A DNA stretch of 64,000 nucleotides from Steromphala cineraria (taxonomy: Eukaryota; Mollusca; Gastropoda; Trochida; Trochidae): the NCBI GenBank assembly GCA_916613615.1, contig OU744732.1, forward strand, positions 54,475,727 to 54,539,726. Direction: 5' to 3'. The notes under the pieces are model-generated. The model saw nothing but the letters and a program-made list of their open reading frames with translations. It was not told the origin of the DNA and searched no databases. Of the stretch, positions 1 through 11,458 are shown piece by piece (position 1 is the stretch's first letter; every line of letters begins with the position of its first letter). Position numbers and translations under genes: made by a program.

Positions 1-621
1 TTGTATTTCCTGGTTGTAACCCCCAAATTCCTTCCTTTGGGAAAATATTCTTTGGAAATTAAATGTTCATAAATTAGTAATCGACGCATTTGCTCATTCA
101 TTTGTTTTTATTGATGAATATTTTAAAGGAAACTTACGTCTTTTCAACATGTTAATGAAGTATAATTTTACACATTAAAACTCAATTGCATGCGAGAAAA
201 GATAAAGGGAATAAAACGTTCAAAACTAATGAGCCTTTTTAGAATTAGTGATAAATATTTCAGTTTTAGTATTCTTGTCCGCATTAAAGTGCAAATTGTA
301 GAACTAAATTGTTTCACACTTTTTAAGTTCTCAGCATAAACTTAAGCAAAACCTCGATAATTGTCGTTAGCATCCGATGCTGAATTTCTGCACGCGTTTC
401 CTTTCCTTCACAAAACTAATAAATCATTCAGCAAGGAAATGTCTATTTTTGTACATATATTCGCTTTTCATCCTAATCATTATATAATTTCGGCTAAGTT
501 AAAAACAATTGTAAATTGTAAACATTGGAAAAATTGTAAAAACAAGATGTACATAAACAATGTAAAGTCAATATGCAGATATTGGTTCATCCTGCTTCGT
601 CAGCATATATGAATCCTAATG
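1..621. other. Intergenic or intronic DNA, nothing recognised
   Basis: AT-rich sequence without a supported exon. The one open frame of about 80 codons here has no recognisable domain and looks like chance. The missing 5' exon of the lectin gene at 5.9 kb could lie in this region, but no convincing signal-peptide exon was seen. Confidence 0.5.
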
Positions 622-957
622 CTCCAAATTTTTTCCTGATATCCATCGAGCCGAAACCCTCGTTTCGCTGACGGTTGGTTGATTCACGCTTTTCATAGTC
701 TGCCTGTATTTCTATTTTGAACTCACTGTTATTTAGAGATTTAACATCTTAAAAGCGCGGCTTACGAGCTCAATAGGAGAGTGTAGCGGGTATAGATAAG
801 ATATTTTTTATAGCTCTCTCATTGGATAATTTGACCTCGTACCCGGAAACCATGGAACTCGTTTGCTGCTATCGCTGAAAGGGCACAACATGATTAGATT
901 GCTAAATATAGCTAAACGAGGGTTCAGGTCCGATGGATATCAGGGTATAAATTGGAG
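622..957. mobile_element. MITE-like inverted-repeat element (336 bp)
   Basis: The ends form an imperfect inverted repeat of about 40 bp. The left arm reads CTCCAAATTTT, then CCTGATATCCATCG, then AACCCTCGTTT; the right arm is the reverse of this and ends in ATTGGAG. There is no coding capacity. No target-site duplication is clear. It is probably a non-autonomous DNA transposon. Confidence 0.6.
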
Positions 958-1573
958 TAAAACGCGAGATATATACGCTGATGTAGCATGATGTAAGGGA
1001 TTACAATATCTTTGATAGTACATCTTGTATATATCTTACTTGAGTAGCCTGCTGGGTTAGAACCCGCACAATCAATACTTTTCCCTGACACTTTCTATCT
1101 GAATCGGTTAATCTTAATCCCTGTAATAAGTTGTATAATTATCTTACTTCATAATAAACGCTTAAAGTATTTCAAATAAAATCTCCCAAACGACGTGTTA
1201 TTTGGACATACAGTTTACTCAAATTATTCAACAACTTTATCATTGAAATAATTATTAATTGTTTATCTGTTCAAATTGATTTGAAAGTCTTGATTATCTC
1301 AAGATTGCAACTCGTATGTATCTTGATAATATAAAAGAAAAATATGTAAGCCTGAATGTTCAGTTCAGTATTACAAAGTTTCCTGAGGGCGCACTCGATT
1401 ACTAGTTATTTCTGTATGAGAAGGTATTGGAAATAAATTTGATGTAGAGAAAACAATACTCATCGTTGTTCTCCTTTGATTATTCTGTTCATTTCATTTA
1501 TAAACTATATTGCTATCATTGGCAAAGTGTTATTGGTACGCCGAATGGTATTTTGCCCAAACACACATTAGTT
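958..1573. other. Non-coding stretch, nothing recognised
   Basis: AT-rich DNA between two inverted-repeat elements. No exon, RNA gene or repeat structure was recognised. Confidence 0.5.
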
Positions 1574-1932
1574 TTAAAGGGGCAGTAGCACGTTTTTAGG
1601 GGAAATATATGGTGATGGCAGGAAAATGAAAATTATTGGTTCCAATTGAAAGACCATGTATTTAAACTAAATGGAGCAGTAATAGTTCAAATATATAACG
1701 TAAAATTTAGCCATGCTATTCCTTCTTCTTACACCAAATGAATTAAAGGTGTTCACACAAAATGCCCGTCAATGGATTTTATGTGAATCTTCATACTTTG
1801 TCCTCTGACTATGAATGATTGGTGTGTGTAATGAGATTTTTGACACAATAATACATTTAGCCTTAACTTACAATTATCAGGGAAAAAGTTAAGTTATAAA
1901 ATTATCAAGAAAACGTGCTACTGCCCCTTTAA
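1574..1932 (+). mobile_element. MITE family A, copy 1
   Basis: A 359-bp element starting TTAAAGGGGCAGTAGCACG and ending in its inverse, CGTGCTACTGCCCCTTTAA. The interior holds the family block GGTGTTCACACAAAATG near the middle. Five clear copies and one diverged copy occur in this window in both orientations. The terminal TTAA could be a target duplication (piggyBac-like) or part of the inverted repeat; the copy at 63.15 kb lacks it on one side, so the superfamily is undecided. Confidence 0.85.
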
Positions 1933-2116
1933 ATGATGGCGTTCCAAGACTATGGTATATCCTCTAATATTTGAAGTGGCTTTATAATTTTCCTGCGGGA
2001 GGATCTGACATATAAGAGAAATTAAAAAAAAATATTGATTTCAATAGAACTAATTGAGATTTGGTTGATAACAAGATAAACATTTATGGTTCTAACAGTT
2101 AAAGGTAGAATCAATT

Positions 2117-2205
2117 CTTACATCCTCGATAATGCCGAGTCAACGTTCCGATAATTTACCACTATACACTGGAGACAAAGTTGGCTCGAATCAAAATTTT
2201 ATTTA
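2117..2205 (+). repeat. Dispersed ~90-bp repeat, copy a
   Basis: Contains CATCCTCGATAATGCCGAGT, then CAACGTTCCGATA, then a CTGGAGACAAAGTTGGCTCG block. Related copies lie at about 6174-6262 (+), 5570-5645 (-) and 7612-7712 (-). No open reading frame or inverted ends are evident, so it may be the remnant of a SINE or MITE. Confidence 0.55.
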
Positions 2206-2691
2206 CCAGGTTCTCAGTCTAGATGATATTTAAGATAATCATAATTTCACAAATATGACCTCTTCTTTCTCTTTTATAACGCACCAGAGACCGACGATTC
2301 TCGGCGAAATAATTTATCTGATGATCCTTTGTTAATTCTGTTGAAGTATTTTGATTAACAGGTAATCAAATTAAAGAACCATATCAAACAATATTTTTAA
2401 AAGTATCTTTACTGTATCTGTGGTATTTTAGCAACATTTTGGGTTCAACCATGAGAAGATCAGACAAAAAATCCTTGAATAGGAGACAGTTTACCAAAAT
2501 GACCGTAACGTAAGCCAAAGAATGTCGACACGAAAGCGAATCAAGTGTGGTCATCTCACAATTTCCGGATACTGATGATACTGTACTTTAGACGTCCAAT
2601 TTTGTTATTGTTGATTAAAACATGATATCAAACTATCGACGAACGATTTTTCTACTGAGTGATGTATTTCTTGCAAGTATCAAATGGTACT

Positions 2692-3039
2692 TTAAAGGGG
2701 CAGTAGTACGTTTTTTGATAATTTGATATTTCAAACTTTTCATTGATAATTGTAAATTAATGCTAAATGTTTTTTTTGATAGTGTCAAAAATCTCATTAC
2801 ACACACCAATCATCCAAAGCCAGATGACAAAGTATGAAGATTCACATACTATCCATTGGCAGCCATTTTGTGTGAACACCTTTTAATTCATTTTGAAAAT
2901 ATATCACATCTACTTTATATATTTGAATTATTACTGCTCCATTTAGTTAAAATATATTGTCTTTCAATTGGAACCATTACTTTTCATTTTCCTGACATCA
3001 CCTTATATTCCCCCAAGAAACGTGATACTGCCCCTTTAA
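2692..3039 (-). mobile_element. MITE family A, copy 2 (inverted)
   Basis: A 348-bp copy of the GGGGCAGTAG family in the opposite orientation to copy 1. TTAAAGGGGCAGTAGTACG at the left pairs with CGTGATACTGCCCCTTTAA at the right, and the conserved GTGTTCACACAAAATGG block is reversed. A 62-codon open frame inside it is fortuitous. Confidence 0.85.
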
Positions 3040-3952
3040 CATGATTTTTGCACTGAGAACACTCGCAAGAGAACAAACAAGGTGCGGAAATATGTTATGG
3101 GGAAATGCGGAAAAGGTAGTGCAGTGTATTTAAAGTTTAAATGACTACTTGATATTTCTTTCTGTAACAAATACCTTTTCATTCAATCATTTTCGTATAC
3201 ACATTTACCACATAACGTTTCCTTGCAACGCATGTAAAAAGTAACGGACATTGTCATGACGATAACCTATTTATTCTACGTCTATCAATTATTAACAAAA
3301 CATACGATGTACTTCGTGTTGGCCGGAAACAATATTTTCATTAATCCCTTTTCAAATGATCGCTACATTCAATAAAAAAAACAGGTGAACACAACAGCAC
3401 ATAATAAAACGTTTATATCCAATAAAATTTCTCTTTTTTATGATTTAATGCATTAAAACGCTTTAGTGTGGTCTGATATTTATAGCCATTGTAAACGTAC
3501 GGACAATTTCAATTATTGATGTTTCGGTAAACATAATATCATATTTGATATTAATAGTGTTAATGAAATATCTCAAACGAGTCTTTCATTCCAAGTATCA
3601 TGAAGCAAACTGAAGGAGCGATCTTCTACTTGGCAGTTATTCTGTTTGAAAATGTATACGTGAGCGGTTTTAAAGGTTTGTAAAATTTTACGTTTAGCTA
3701 TGTATAGAAAATGAAGTTTATTTACTGAACACCAGAATAAACGCAAATCAATAGGTTTTTGGAAGGTGATTCTTTTAAAACATAACAAATATTAAAACGG
3801 CAAATCATAACAAGAGTGGGTTCTCTTGACGTTTTCATCAACACGACGTCACGTGACAATGATGTCATAATATGGTATGATTATCATTTATTGATGATAA
3901 TCTGTGCAGTGGAATTATCATGACGGTTGATAGTATTCGTGAAGATACGTTT
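3040..3952. other. Non-coding stretch, nothing recognised
   Basis: AT-rich sequence without recognisable exons. Short open frames on both strands have no domain similarity that can be recognised by eye. Confidence 0.5.
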
Positions 3953-4040
3953 TACGCCTCAAACCAGCCTGAATAAAATGTCACTGCACTTCATCCCAAA
4001 AAAGTTCAATAGGGTTGAGATCAGGACCAATTGCAATTTG
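3953..4040 (-). pseudogene. Tc1/mariner transposase relic
   Basis: On the minus strand one frame reads PDLNPIELFWDEVQ before a stop. PDLNPIE-x-x-WD is the signature around the last catalytic aspartate of Tc1-family transposases. Only this short block is recognisable and the rest has decayed, so it is a fossil of a DNA transposon and not a functional gene. Confidence 0.6.
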
Positions 4041-4655
4041 TAGTTGTTATGCTGTTTCTAGAGGGCTTGGTAAATTCTGGCGAAGCTGGGTCCCCAGAAA
4101 GCAGTTGTAAAGTTACATTGATTGTAGCCGAGTATTTTAACATTGGTTCAAATCGATTATAGCCTTATAATCAATTCTTTACGTTTTGGGGAACAGGACC
4201 CTGTTAACATTTGCAGTTGATATATCTTACAAAAACGGTACACCTTGAGATCTGACACTGGTAATAATGATTTAATGATTCACATGGACTATACAGTAGT
4301 TAAAGAAATAAAAGGATCTCGCAACTTCGGGGAAACGCAACGTAAATTGTTTTAATAAATAAAATACGTTCTTAAACGAAGTACTAAATTGCGTTCCTTA
4401 AACGATTTAAAGGCGCTTCCTTTAGTATGGTTTTCGCTCTATACATGACACTTTATCCTTTAATTATTGATGATCTGGTTGAGTGATAAGATGTTTTACC
4501 TCGAAAGAATTTTTGTTAATTTTTCATGAACTTATATTTTAATGGGGAACATTCTAAACAGGTATAACTACAAAAGCGTTTCTTTAAACCTCTTCACATA
4601 TGCACTGATCGTGACTCTTTACAACTGTAAGGGCTTCATAATCTACATTTCAACC

Positions 4656-4813
4656 TGTCTCAGGGTACGAACGTTACGCTTCCTTCTCGATAAAATTTCA
4701 ACGAGAAAATGATTTGATTGGCTACATCCTAAGTCGGGCCGCGCTAGTGAATCTAGCTTCTGAGCCCAGGGTACAGATTAGTGGAGTTAGCGTAACGTTC
4801 GTACCCTGAGACA
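4656..4813. mobile_element. Short element with perfect 25-bp inverted repeats
   Basis: TGTCTCAGGGTACGAACGTT plus ACGCT at 4656-4680 is exactly repeated in reverse complement at 4789-4813, around a 108-bp interior. There is no coding capacity. A perfect 25-bp arm suggests a fairly young MITE-like element or a strong RNA hairpin. Confidence 0.75.
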
Positions 4814-5876
4814 AATGTCTACATATTGTTTAACATATCATTTCGTTAGGTCTGATTATAATGCTTTGCTGAAACTATAGATATATAAGCACAATACTTA
4901 AGAGTCAAAGTTTCAGATTAGAGAGAGATTAGAGTGTTAGTTTCGATTTTGGTAATTAAGTAGCTCTTTTCACATAGGCCAAATGAGTATCGTGCTAAAG
5001 TCACTGTACCATGTATTTTGCAAATTATAATTGACTAAATTTGCCAAGAGAAATTACTTTGGAGAGAAAAACATCTCATTAGTTATCCTAATTTTCTGTA
5101 ATAAAGTGTCACTAACGTATCGTAAACTGAATTCGGCCATTTAAGTGTGAACACATTCCAATCATACGACTAAGGTAAATGGATTCATGTAGTTTTATTA
5201 ATACCTTGATATATTTAGTGATCCCTGTGTTGATTAAAATATGAATTACACTTATGACGTCAGTCCACACTCGCTTCATTATTTTCTCAGTAATAGAGCG
5301 TTACATGTTTCGTCAAATTTGTCACTACTCAAAAGAAGTAAAGGGTCATATATTTCTTCATGATATTTTCATCGATGAGGAATCATTACGTGGCTACAGA
5401 GACTTGGTTGCAACCATAATTTAAAAAAAATACTCGAACCAAATTTCTCCCTTTGCAATGACTCAGCAAATTCTTGATTAGTCGAGTTGTTTACGCAAGT
5501 AGTGTCTGCGTTTCGTTTCTGATTGGATAAACTTGGATGCAAAGGGTGGTCTTTGGTTTGAGGTAAAACCTTGTAAAGTTTTCCAGGGCTTGTAGTGTAG
5601 AATTATCGGAACGAAAGCGCTGGATTATCGAGGATGGGCCGTCGGGAGTCTCCAGCGAAATCTTTTCTGATTGGCCGAGCGGCATAATGTCAGAGCTCAG
5701 CTGGACGGCCCGCCCTATCGGTCAATGATAGATCAACAAAAAAAACTTATATAAAAACCTGTTGATTTAAATGTATTTGGATTAGCAATTGGGTATTTTA
5801 TATTTCACTTTGTTAGAACCAATTATTTTTCTAATAAAATGTATAAAAATGCATATGCCAAAATTTTCATACAAAA
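4814..5876. other. Non-coding DNA upstream of the lectin exons
   Basis: No exon was recognised. About 5570-5645 carries, on the minus strand, a copy of the dispersed ~90-bp repeat (CATCCTCGATAATCCAGCG, then CGTTCCGATAATT). The first exon and promoter of the lectin gene may lie here or further left. Confidence 0.5.
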
Positions 5877-8800
5877 ATGTTAAAACAAAATCTTAATGTG
5901 TCTCAAGCTGCCCATGATAACCTCGCCTACAAGAAGAAACTAAGCCTGTGGGGTCAAACAATTCATCCCCACGAGCCAGGCAAGGCCGTGGATGGGTTAT
6001 TAGGCACGGCTAATCTTGACGTGGAGTGTTCTTTGGTCGGCGTGTACAAGGGCCTGTATCACATGCAAGTTGATCTTGGACAGAAGTACAGACTCGGACT
6101 TATAAGGATTCTCAACAACAAAGAAAAGCCTGGTTAGTGTTTTAATAATCAAATATGTAATTTTTGGGTTGCTTCATCCTCGACAATCCAGAGTCAACGT
6201 TCCGAACAGCATTCCACTATTGACGCTGGATACAAGGTTGGCTCGAAGCGAAATTTGTATAACCTCCCTTGCTGGGCTTTCGTCCAATCAGCTATCTACG
6301 CTCAATCGTGATACACCTCCGTTTCGTCATTTAAGATGCACGGTCATGTTTGCATGCGGTTCCTGATGAAATTAAGCTATTGTAGGAAAATCATTCGTCA
6401 ATATTTTGATATCATATTTACATGTTTGAATCAACAACAAAATGCTTATTTCGACGTCAAAGGTGCAGTATCCACCTGTCTGTTCAGAATTAAAACAAAC
6501 TCTTAGAAATTGTCAATACGGCTTGAAAACTTATTGGACTTTCTATATGGTAAGTCTCGGCAGTAATTATAAGCAACATCTTTCCAAAAACCCTGATTAC
6601 GGCTTTCAAATGTTTTTTTTGGGAAAAACAATGGCAACATGGGCTAACTCCCCTTCATGTCGACTAAACATAGAAAGAAGTAGATGTCACTTAGGTAACG
6701 CGTTACCTATATTTTTATTAATTTTGGTCCGATTTTCTAAAGGTTGGTGGCGAGATATTCCTAACTGATACAACGAATACAGTAAAATACCTTATAAAAT
6801 ATTTAATTGACTACATTTTAAAACTACATTCGAAAGGTGTATATATGTTCTCAATTTTAGATAAATAAAATACAGGCATGTTCGTGGAAAATATACAGCT
6901 GCATATCAAAAGTTTGTTCACCTGCTTGTGATCTTAGTGCAAATATCATGTAATTTGAGTTTCGTTTTTTGACGTTTATAAAATAACTCCGGGACCACTT
7001 ACAGAAGATCATCAATTGCCCATGTGTAAAATAGCCATTCCAAAACAATATTAACATTTCGGGATCGTCTTGTCACTAGTGCTGAATGTCGATATTTGGC
7101 ATTGTTAAATAGACAGATGGGGTCATAGTTGTGAAATTCGGATTTTCTTAAATTTCGATTAAAAACATCCATGTAAACTTTTTAGGAAAAAACTCAGCAC
7201 AGTTATGTTGCTTTAACGCAAACAAACACATATGAATAAGATCTAAAGCTGTGGATCATTTATGAAGGATTTTGTAGAGCAAAATAGAAATCAGTGTTTT
7301 CGAAATTTTGACCCCTGGTCACTTCAATGACCTGCCAAATGTGTTACAGCTATCTGCTAGGTATGACATACGAATATGTCAACGCAAACTGAATTTAAAC
7401 TTATGCAGTGAAATTTTTATCATTATCGGTTTCGTTTTTATAATGATATGATGTCTCAAAGACGTTACGAATTACATGATTTTTGAACTAGAATACGAAG
7501 GTAAGTGAACAAACTTCAGATACGCAGCTGTATAAACAAATTCACTCAATTCCTGTGGTAACGATACAAAGTATAGTTTTCATTTGCTAATGAATGAGAC
7601 ACGGCGGGGCCTGCAAAGGGAAGCAATACAATTTTCACTTCGAGCCTAGCCTTTATCCAGGGTATATAGTTTGAAATATCAGAACGTTGACTCCGGAGTA
7701 TCGAGGATGGGGTTTTATCCCACCTCCACCCCAACCTTACCTCAAGTTTAATATCATCTCCGTTTCAGTTATACTTTATCATCCCTAGGCAAATACATAT
7801 TTTAATACCATCGGCTGATGCGACTCTCTACTAGACCTTTCTAGACTCAATATCGGAGTGAAACGGGTAATATTGAGGCTAGGTTTAGTTAGACTGGAAT
7901 AAAATGAGACCCTCTTTTCCTCCCAACAGTGTGTTAGTTGTTATTTTTATTAATGATATGATTTAAATGATTCTACAATTCGACAGAGACTAACTGTCAT
8001 TCATTTAAAAGAAAACATTGTGTAATGAACAAAATATTCGTTGGTTCCTTACCAGATCGGCTTCATAGTCTTAACATCACTGTTTTCAATGATGGCGAAG
8101 AAATTGTTTGTGCGGAATACCCAGGTTCCGCACCGGAAGGTTGGCTGGAGTTGCAGTGTGCGCATGTCATTGTTGGGCATTACGTCAGAGTCACCAAAAC
8201 TGCGCATGACTCCAAAGATCTTCTCAACATATGTGAACTCGAAGTGTACGAAAGTCGGGGTAAGCATATGCATGGTGGGGTAATGTCGTATAGTGAAGAA
8301 AATAAGTGAATATAAATATATGATATTTTTACTTTTGTTACTGATTCCTTTGACGAACGTCTTGGTAATTAATTTTAGAAAATTGTAATAATTCGTTAAA
8401 TATATCAGAACATTAAATTTTATGACTGACACTGGTTGAAGAGTGCAAATAGATAAATATATGTTTCTTTATCATTAAAATTTGCATTAAAATAATAAGA
8501 CACCAATTAAACGCAGTGGATCGGAGTTTTTAGGTTGGGTGGTGGGGGTGTCAGAACAGTATTTTTTACTGTCTCAAATTAAGAGAAAGTGTTTTTTTAC
8601 TACAGTCACACTCCTTGTTTTCGATTTGGGATAATTTGAATTCACAAATAGCCAGTAAGTTATATGTCTGAATTGACTAAATTGTACTGAAAATGTACAT
8701 TTCTCCCTTTTCCAGCTTTCGAATTTATGACACAATGACATGGAACAAAAGCCAGTAATTTTCATTTCCAAATCTCGTAAAACCTGAAAATAGACAATCC

Positions 8801-9057
8801 TCTGTGTTTCAGCTTTCGAATTCGCAAAGCAACATGGCTACCAATGCGCGTTCTACGACGTCGATGTACGGAGCAGATCGGAGCTACACTGTGCCATGAT
8901 ATGTAGAGAAACCAGCCATTGCATGTCATTTAACGTTGGAATTTCTGCGAACTCTGTGCACTGCCAGATAATAACAAAGAACAAATGTCAGCCGAAGAGA
9001 AAAGCTGAAAATGACGTCAAATGGTCATATTTCACCACAATCCGGTCAACTATATAA
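5877..9057 (+). CDS. Fucolectin-like (F5/8 type C-like) domain protein with PAN-like C-terminus, 5' end incomplete
   Basis: Predicted exons are <5877..6132, 8056..8259 and 8813..9057, joined at phase-1 introns; 235 codons including the stop if the ATG at 5877 is used. Exons 1-2 encode a fucolectin (FTP/F5-8C-like) domain, with GKAVDG, QVDLGQKYRLGLIRI, GHYVRV and the terminal ICELEVYE. Exon 3 has a PAN/apple-like cysteine series (CAFYDVDV, LHCAMICRETSHCMSFNV, HCQI) and stops at TAA 9055-9057. Such proteins are usually secreted glycan-binding lectins, but no signal peptide follows the 5877 ATG. An acceptor-like AG just before 5908, also phase 1, suggests that the true upstream exon is missing. 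The usual NR-D-x4-R fucose motif is changed here to NNKEKPDR, so fucose binding is doubtful. Intron 1 carries a dispersed repeat; intron 2 carries a copy of the exon 3 acceptor. Confidence 0.72.
6174..6262 (+). repeat. Dispersed ~90-bp repeat, copy b
   Basis: CATCCTCGACAATCCAGAGT followed by CAACGTTCCGAA and GGTTGGCTCGAAG matches the copy at 2117. It lies in intron 1 of the lectin-like gene, 41 bp after the donor site. Confidence 0.55.
7612..7712 (-). repeat. Dispersed ~90-bp repeat, copy c
   Basis: Read on the minus strand it gives CATCCTCGATACTCCGGAGT, CAACGTTCTGATA, CCTGGATAAAGGCTAGGCTCG. It is the same family as 2117 and 6174, in opposite orientation, in intron 1 of the lectin-like gene. 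Confidence 0.55.
8711..8746 (+). other. Decoy copy of the lectin exon 3 acceptor
   Basis: CCAGCTTTCGAATTTATGAC followed by ACAATGACATGG repeats the start of exon 3 (CAG, then CTTTCGAATTC, then AGCAACATGG) about 100 bp upstream of it. The real exon was chosen because it stays open for 81 codons with the expected cysteines; this copy meets an in-frame stop at once. It looks like a short local duplication. Confidence 0.5.
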
Positions 9058-9164
9058 ACAAAATCATGATAATCCAACACGATACCTATTATCTTTCAAC
9101 CAAGCATTTTAGCAACCAAAAGGTTTAAGTGAGCCTTTTAACTGCAACTCTCTTATTCACTTCC

Positions 9165-9520
9165 ATTCTCTCCCCACAGAGAAAGATCAAGTCATGAAAT
9201 GTTGATACAGCCTCTGTTCTAGTATTACGCCTAAATCCGTGGGTTCCGGCAGTTTCCCCGGGCGGAAGACGTCACCACAATCCATTTGACTTTCTTTATC
9301 AAATGACAACGCTTCTTGCATGGAAAGGGTGGTTCATATCACAATGCCTTTGCCATGATTCAGTATCCTAAATGATGATTTAAGAACAGCGTCGCTGATT
9401 GCACAACTAACTCTGATTGCCTCCCATCAGGCGTCTCCAATTCTAGCCCAAAAGTCGGCGTAATAGAACAGAGGCTGTATTAACATTTCATTACTTGATC
9501 TGCCTCGGTGGGGAGAGAAT
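9165..9520. mobile_element. MITE family B, copy 1
   Basis: A 356-bp element with long inverted ends: ATTCTCTCCCCACAGAG, then GATCAAGTCATGAAATG, then AGCCTCTGTTCTA at the left, and the reverse ending in GGGGAGAGAAT at the right. Other copies start at 11122, 22598 and 57672. It has no coding capacity and lies 107 bp after the lectin stop codon, so it probably sits in or near the 3' UTR. Confidence 0.82.
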
Positions 9521-9567
9521 GATCTTTTTCTTCATTTCTCCGTATCTTGTGTATCATATTGTTTCAT

Positions 9568-9615
9568 TATACCCCCGACCAACGGTCCGGGGTATGTAGT
9601 AATACCAACGATTCC

Positions 9616-9647
<32 letters not shown>

Positions 9648-10308
9648 GTGTGCGTGTGTGTGTGTCCGTCCGAGGACTTTTTTGTCCGACCTATTACGGG
9701 AAAACTATTCATCCGATTTATTTCAAATTTTGCACATGTCTTCTACCCTACTAGGAGGGGTGCAGTGCAAAGTAACAACACATTTCTTTAATATTTCAAT
9801 TTTTTAAATAAATTTCCATGTTTTGAACTTAGTCATTTTCCAATATCAGATTTGTCCGACCAATTACGGGAAAAACTATTCATCCGATTTATTTCAAATT
9901 TTGCACATGTCTTCTACCCTACTAGGAGGGGTGCAGTGCAAAGTAACAACAAATTTCTTTAATATTTCAATTTTTTACAAATTTCCATGTTTTGAACATA
10001 ATAGTCATTTTCCAATATCAGATTTGCCCAACCTATTACGGGAAAAACTATTCATCCGATTGATTTCAAATTTTGCACATGTCTTCTACCCTACTAGGAG
10101 GGGTGCAGTGCCAAATCAAAACTAAAATTGATACGGGTTTTTTGTGTGTTTTTTTTTTTACAAAGTTCCATTTTCTTGATTAGTCATTTTTCTCAATTCC
10201 TCTTTGGGGGTCAAATGCTGTGCAAGAGATGACTACATTGAAAGTAGAAAATAATTCAGTTAGTCAGGGATGCACGGTCGGGGGTATTAGTGAGCCACGC
10301 TCACTTTT
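9568..10308 (-). mobile_element. Pearl-type (Helitron-related) element, inverted
   Basis: Read on the minus strand it starts AAAAGTGAGCGTGGCTCAC and ATACCCCC, continues with a core of about 170-bp repeats (starts near 9681, 9851 and 10021 on the + strand, holding TTTGTCCGAC and TCCGATTTATTTCAAATTTT), then a CGGACGG motif and a GT/CA microsatellite, and ends in a CCCCGG/CCGGGG hairpin at 9568-9595. This order (5' palindrome, tandem core, ACGG-type microsatellite, terminal hairpin) is that of bivalve pearl elements, which are non-autonomous Helitron relatives. The family match is inferred from architecture. Confidence 0.7.
9616..9664. repeat. GT microsatellite
   Basis: An interrupted (GT)n run with ATGTATGTATG in the middle, lying between the terminal hairpin and the repeat core of the pearl-type element, where such elements usually carry their microsatellite. 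Confidence 0.85.
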
Positions 10309-10611
10309 GTGCTTGTTCTGATTGAAAACATAATGCAAATGTGAACTGTAAATACTGTGGAGAGGACTATTTGTGCCCAATTCCTTTCACTCATATGAAT
10401 ATAATATGTTTAAATCAAACCAAATACTGGACCGAAATTTCAAACTGTGGCGATATTGATTAATGAGAGCCTAACATTCATTGTCAAGATATATTTAAAA
10501 GGTAAAGGCATAGAGCATTTTATACTATTTAAATGTTTTCTTTTGATATGCAAATTATTCATTGACATGAAATTACCCAGGAAATCATGAAATTCTCAGC
10601 GAACGCGCTCT

Positions 10612-10914
10612 TAAAGGGATAGTAGTACGTCTATCTAGATAAATAATTATAATTCGTAAACGAAGATAAATGTACTTGTTGCAAGAACATGTTTTTGTAT
10701 CCGAATTCTAAAACTTTGGTACATTTAAAGCATCCGACCTCCAATGATTTAAAGATGTTCACACATAAATGGCTGCCAGCAGCTAGACACTTGATAAGTT
10801 CTTCCATGACTACAGATGCTCGATTTAAGAAATGTGAAGATTATTTTTAGCATAAACTAATTAATATGGGGGAAAATTTTAAGAAGGTGCTAATGGCCCA
10901 TTGAAATTGTCATG
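10612..10914 (+). mobile_element. MITE family A, diverged copy
   Basis: Starts CTTAAAGGGATAGTAGTACG, carries AAGATGTTCACACATAAATG and GCTGCC in the middle (compare the family block GTGTTCACACAAAATGG), and ends near GTGCTAATGGCCCATTGAAA. The arms no longer pair well. This is an older copy of the family at 1574. Confidence 0.5.
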
Positions 10915-11121
10915 ATACATTTATTAATTAAAATATAGACTAAGACTGCTGTTGTGTTTTGCTTGCTAGAAATGTGTGCATGAAACAGGTCAATGTTGTA
11001 CAGTATTCACTGCCGCTAAGGAAACGTCCATACATTACTTCTTCACATCTACTAAATCATCACATGATCTTCATTCTCATGGGTCACAAACATCTGTATA
11101 CATCCCTCCCCCATCACCACC

Positions 11122-11458
11122 ATTCTCTCCCCACAGAGGCAGATCAATCCATGATATGTTGATACAGCCTCTGTTATATTACGCCGAAATCCGTGTGTTC
11201 CGGCGGTTTCCCCTGGCGGAAAAAAATGACATCACAATACATTTGAATTTCTTTATCAAATGACAACGCTTCTCGCATGGAAAGGGTGGTTCATATCACA
11301 ATGCCTTTGCCATCATTTAGTAGCCAAAATTATGATCTAGAAACAGCGTCGCTGATTGCACAACTAACTTTGATTGTCTCCAATCAGGCATCTGCCATTC
11401 TATCCCACAAACTCGGCGTAATATAACATGACTTGATCTGCCTCTGTGGGGAGAGAAT
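11122..11458. mobile_element. MITE family B, copy 2
   Basis: ATTCTCTCCCCACAGAGGCA at the left pairs with TGCCTCTGTGGGGAGAGAAT at the right. The right arm lacks the AACAGAGGCTGTAT segment seen in copy 1, so it carries a small deletion. Its interior is clearly alignable with 9165-9520. Confidence 0.8.
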
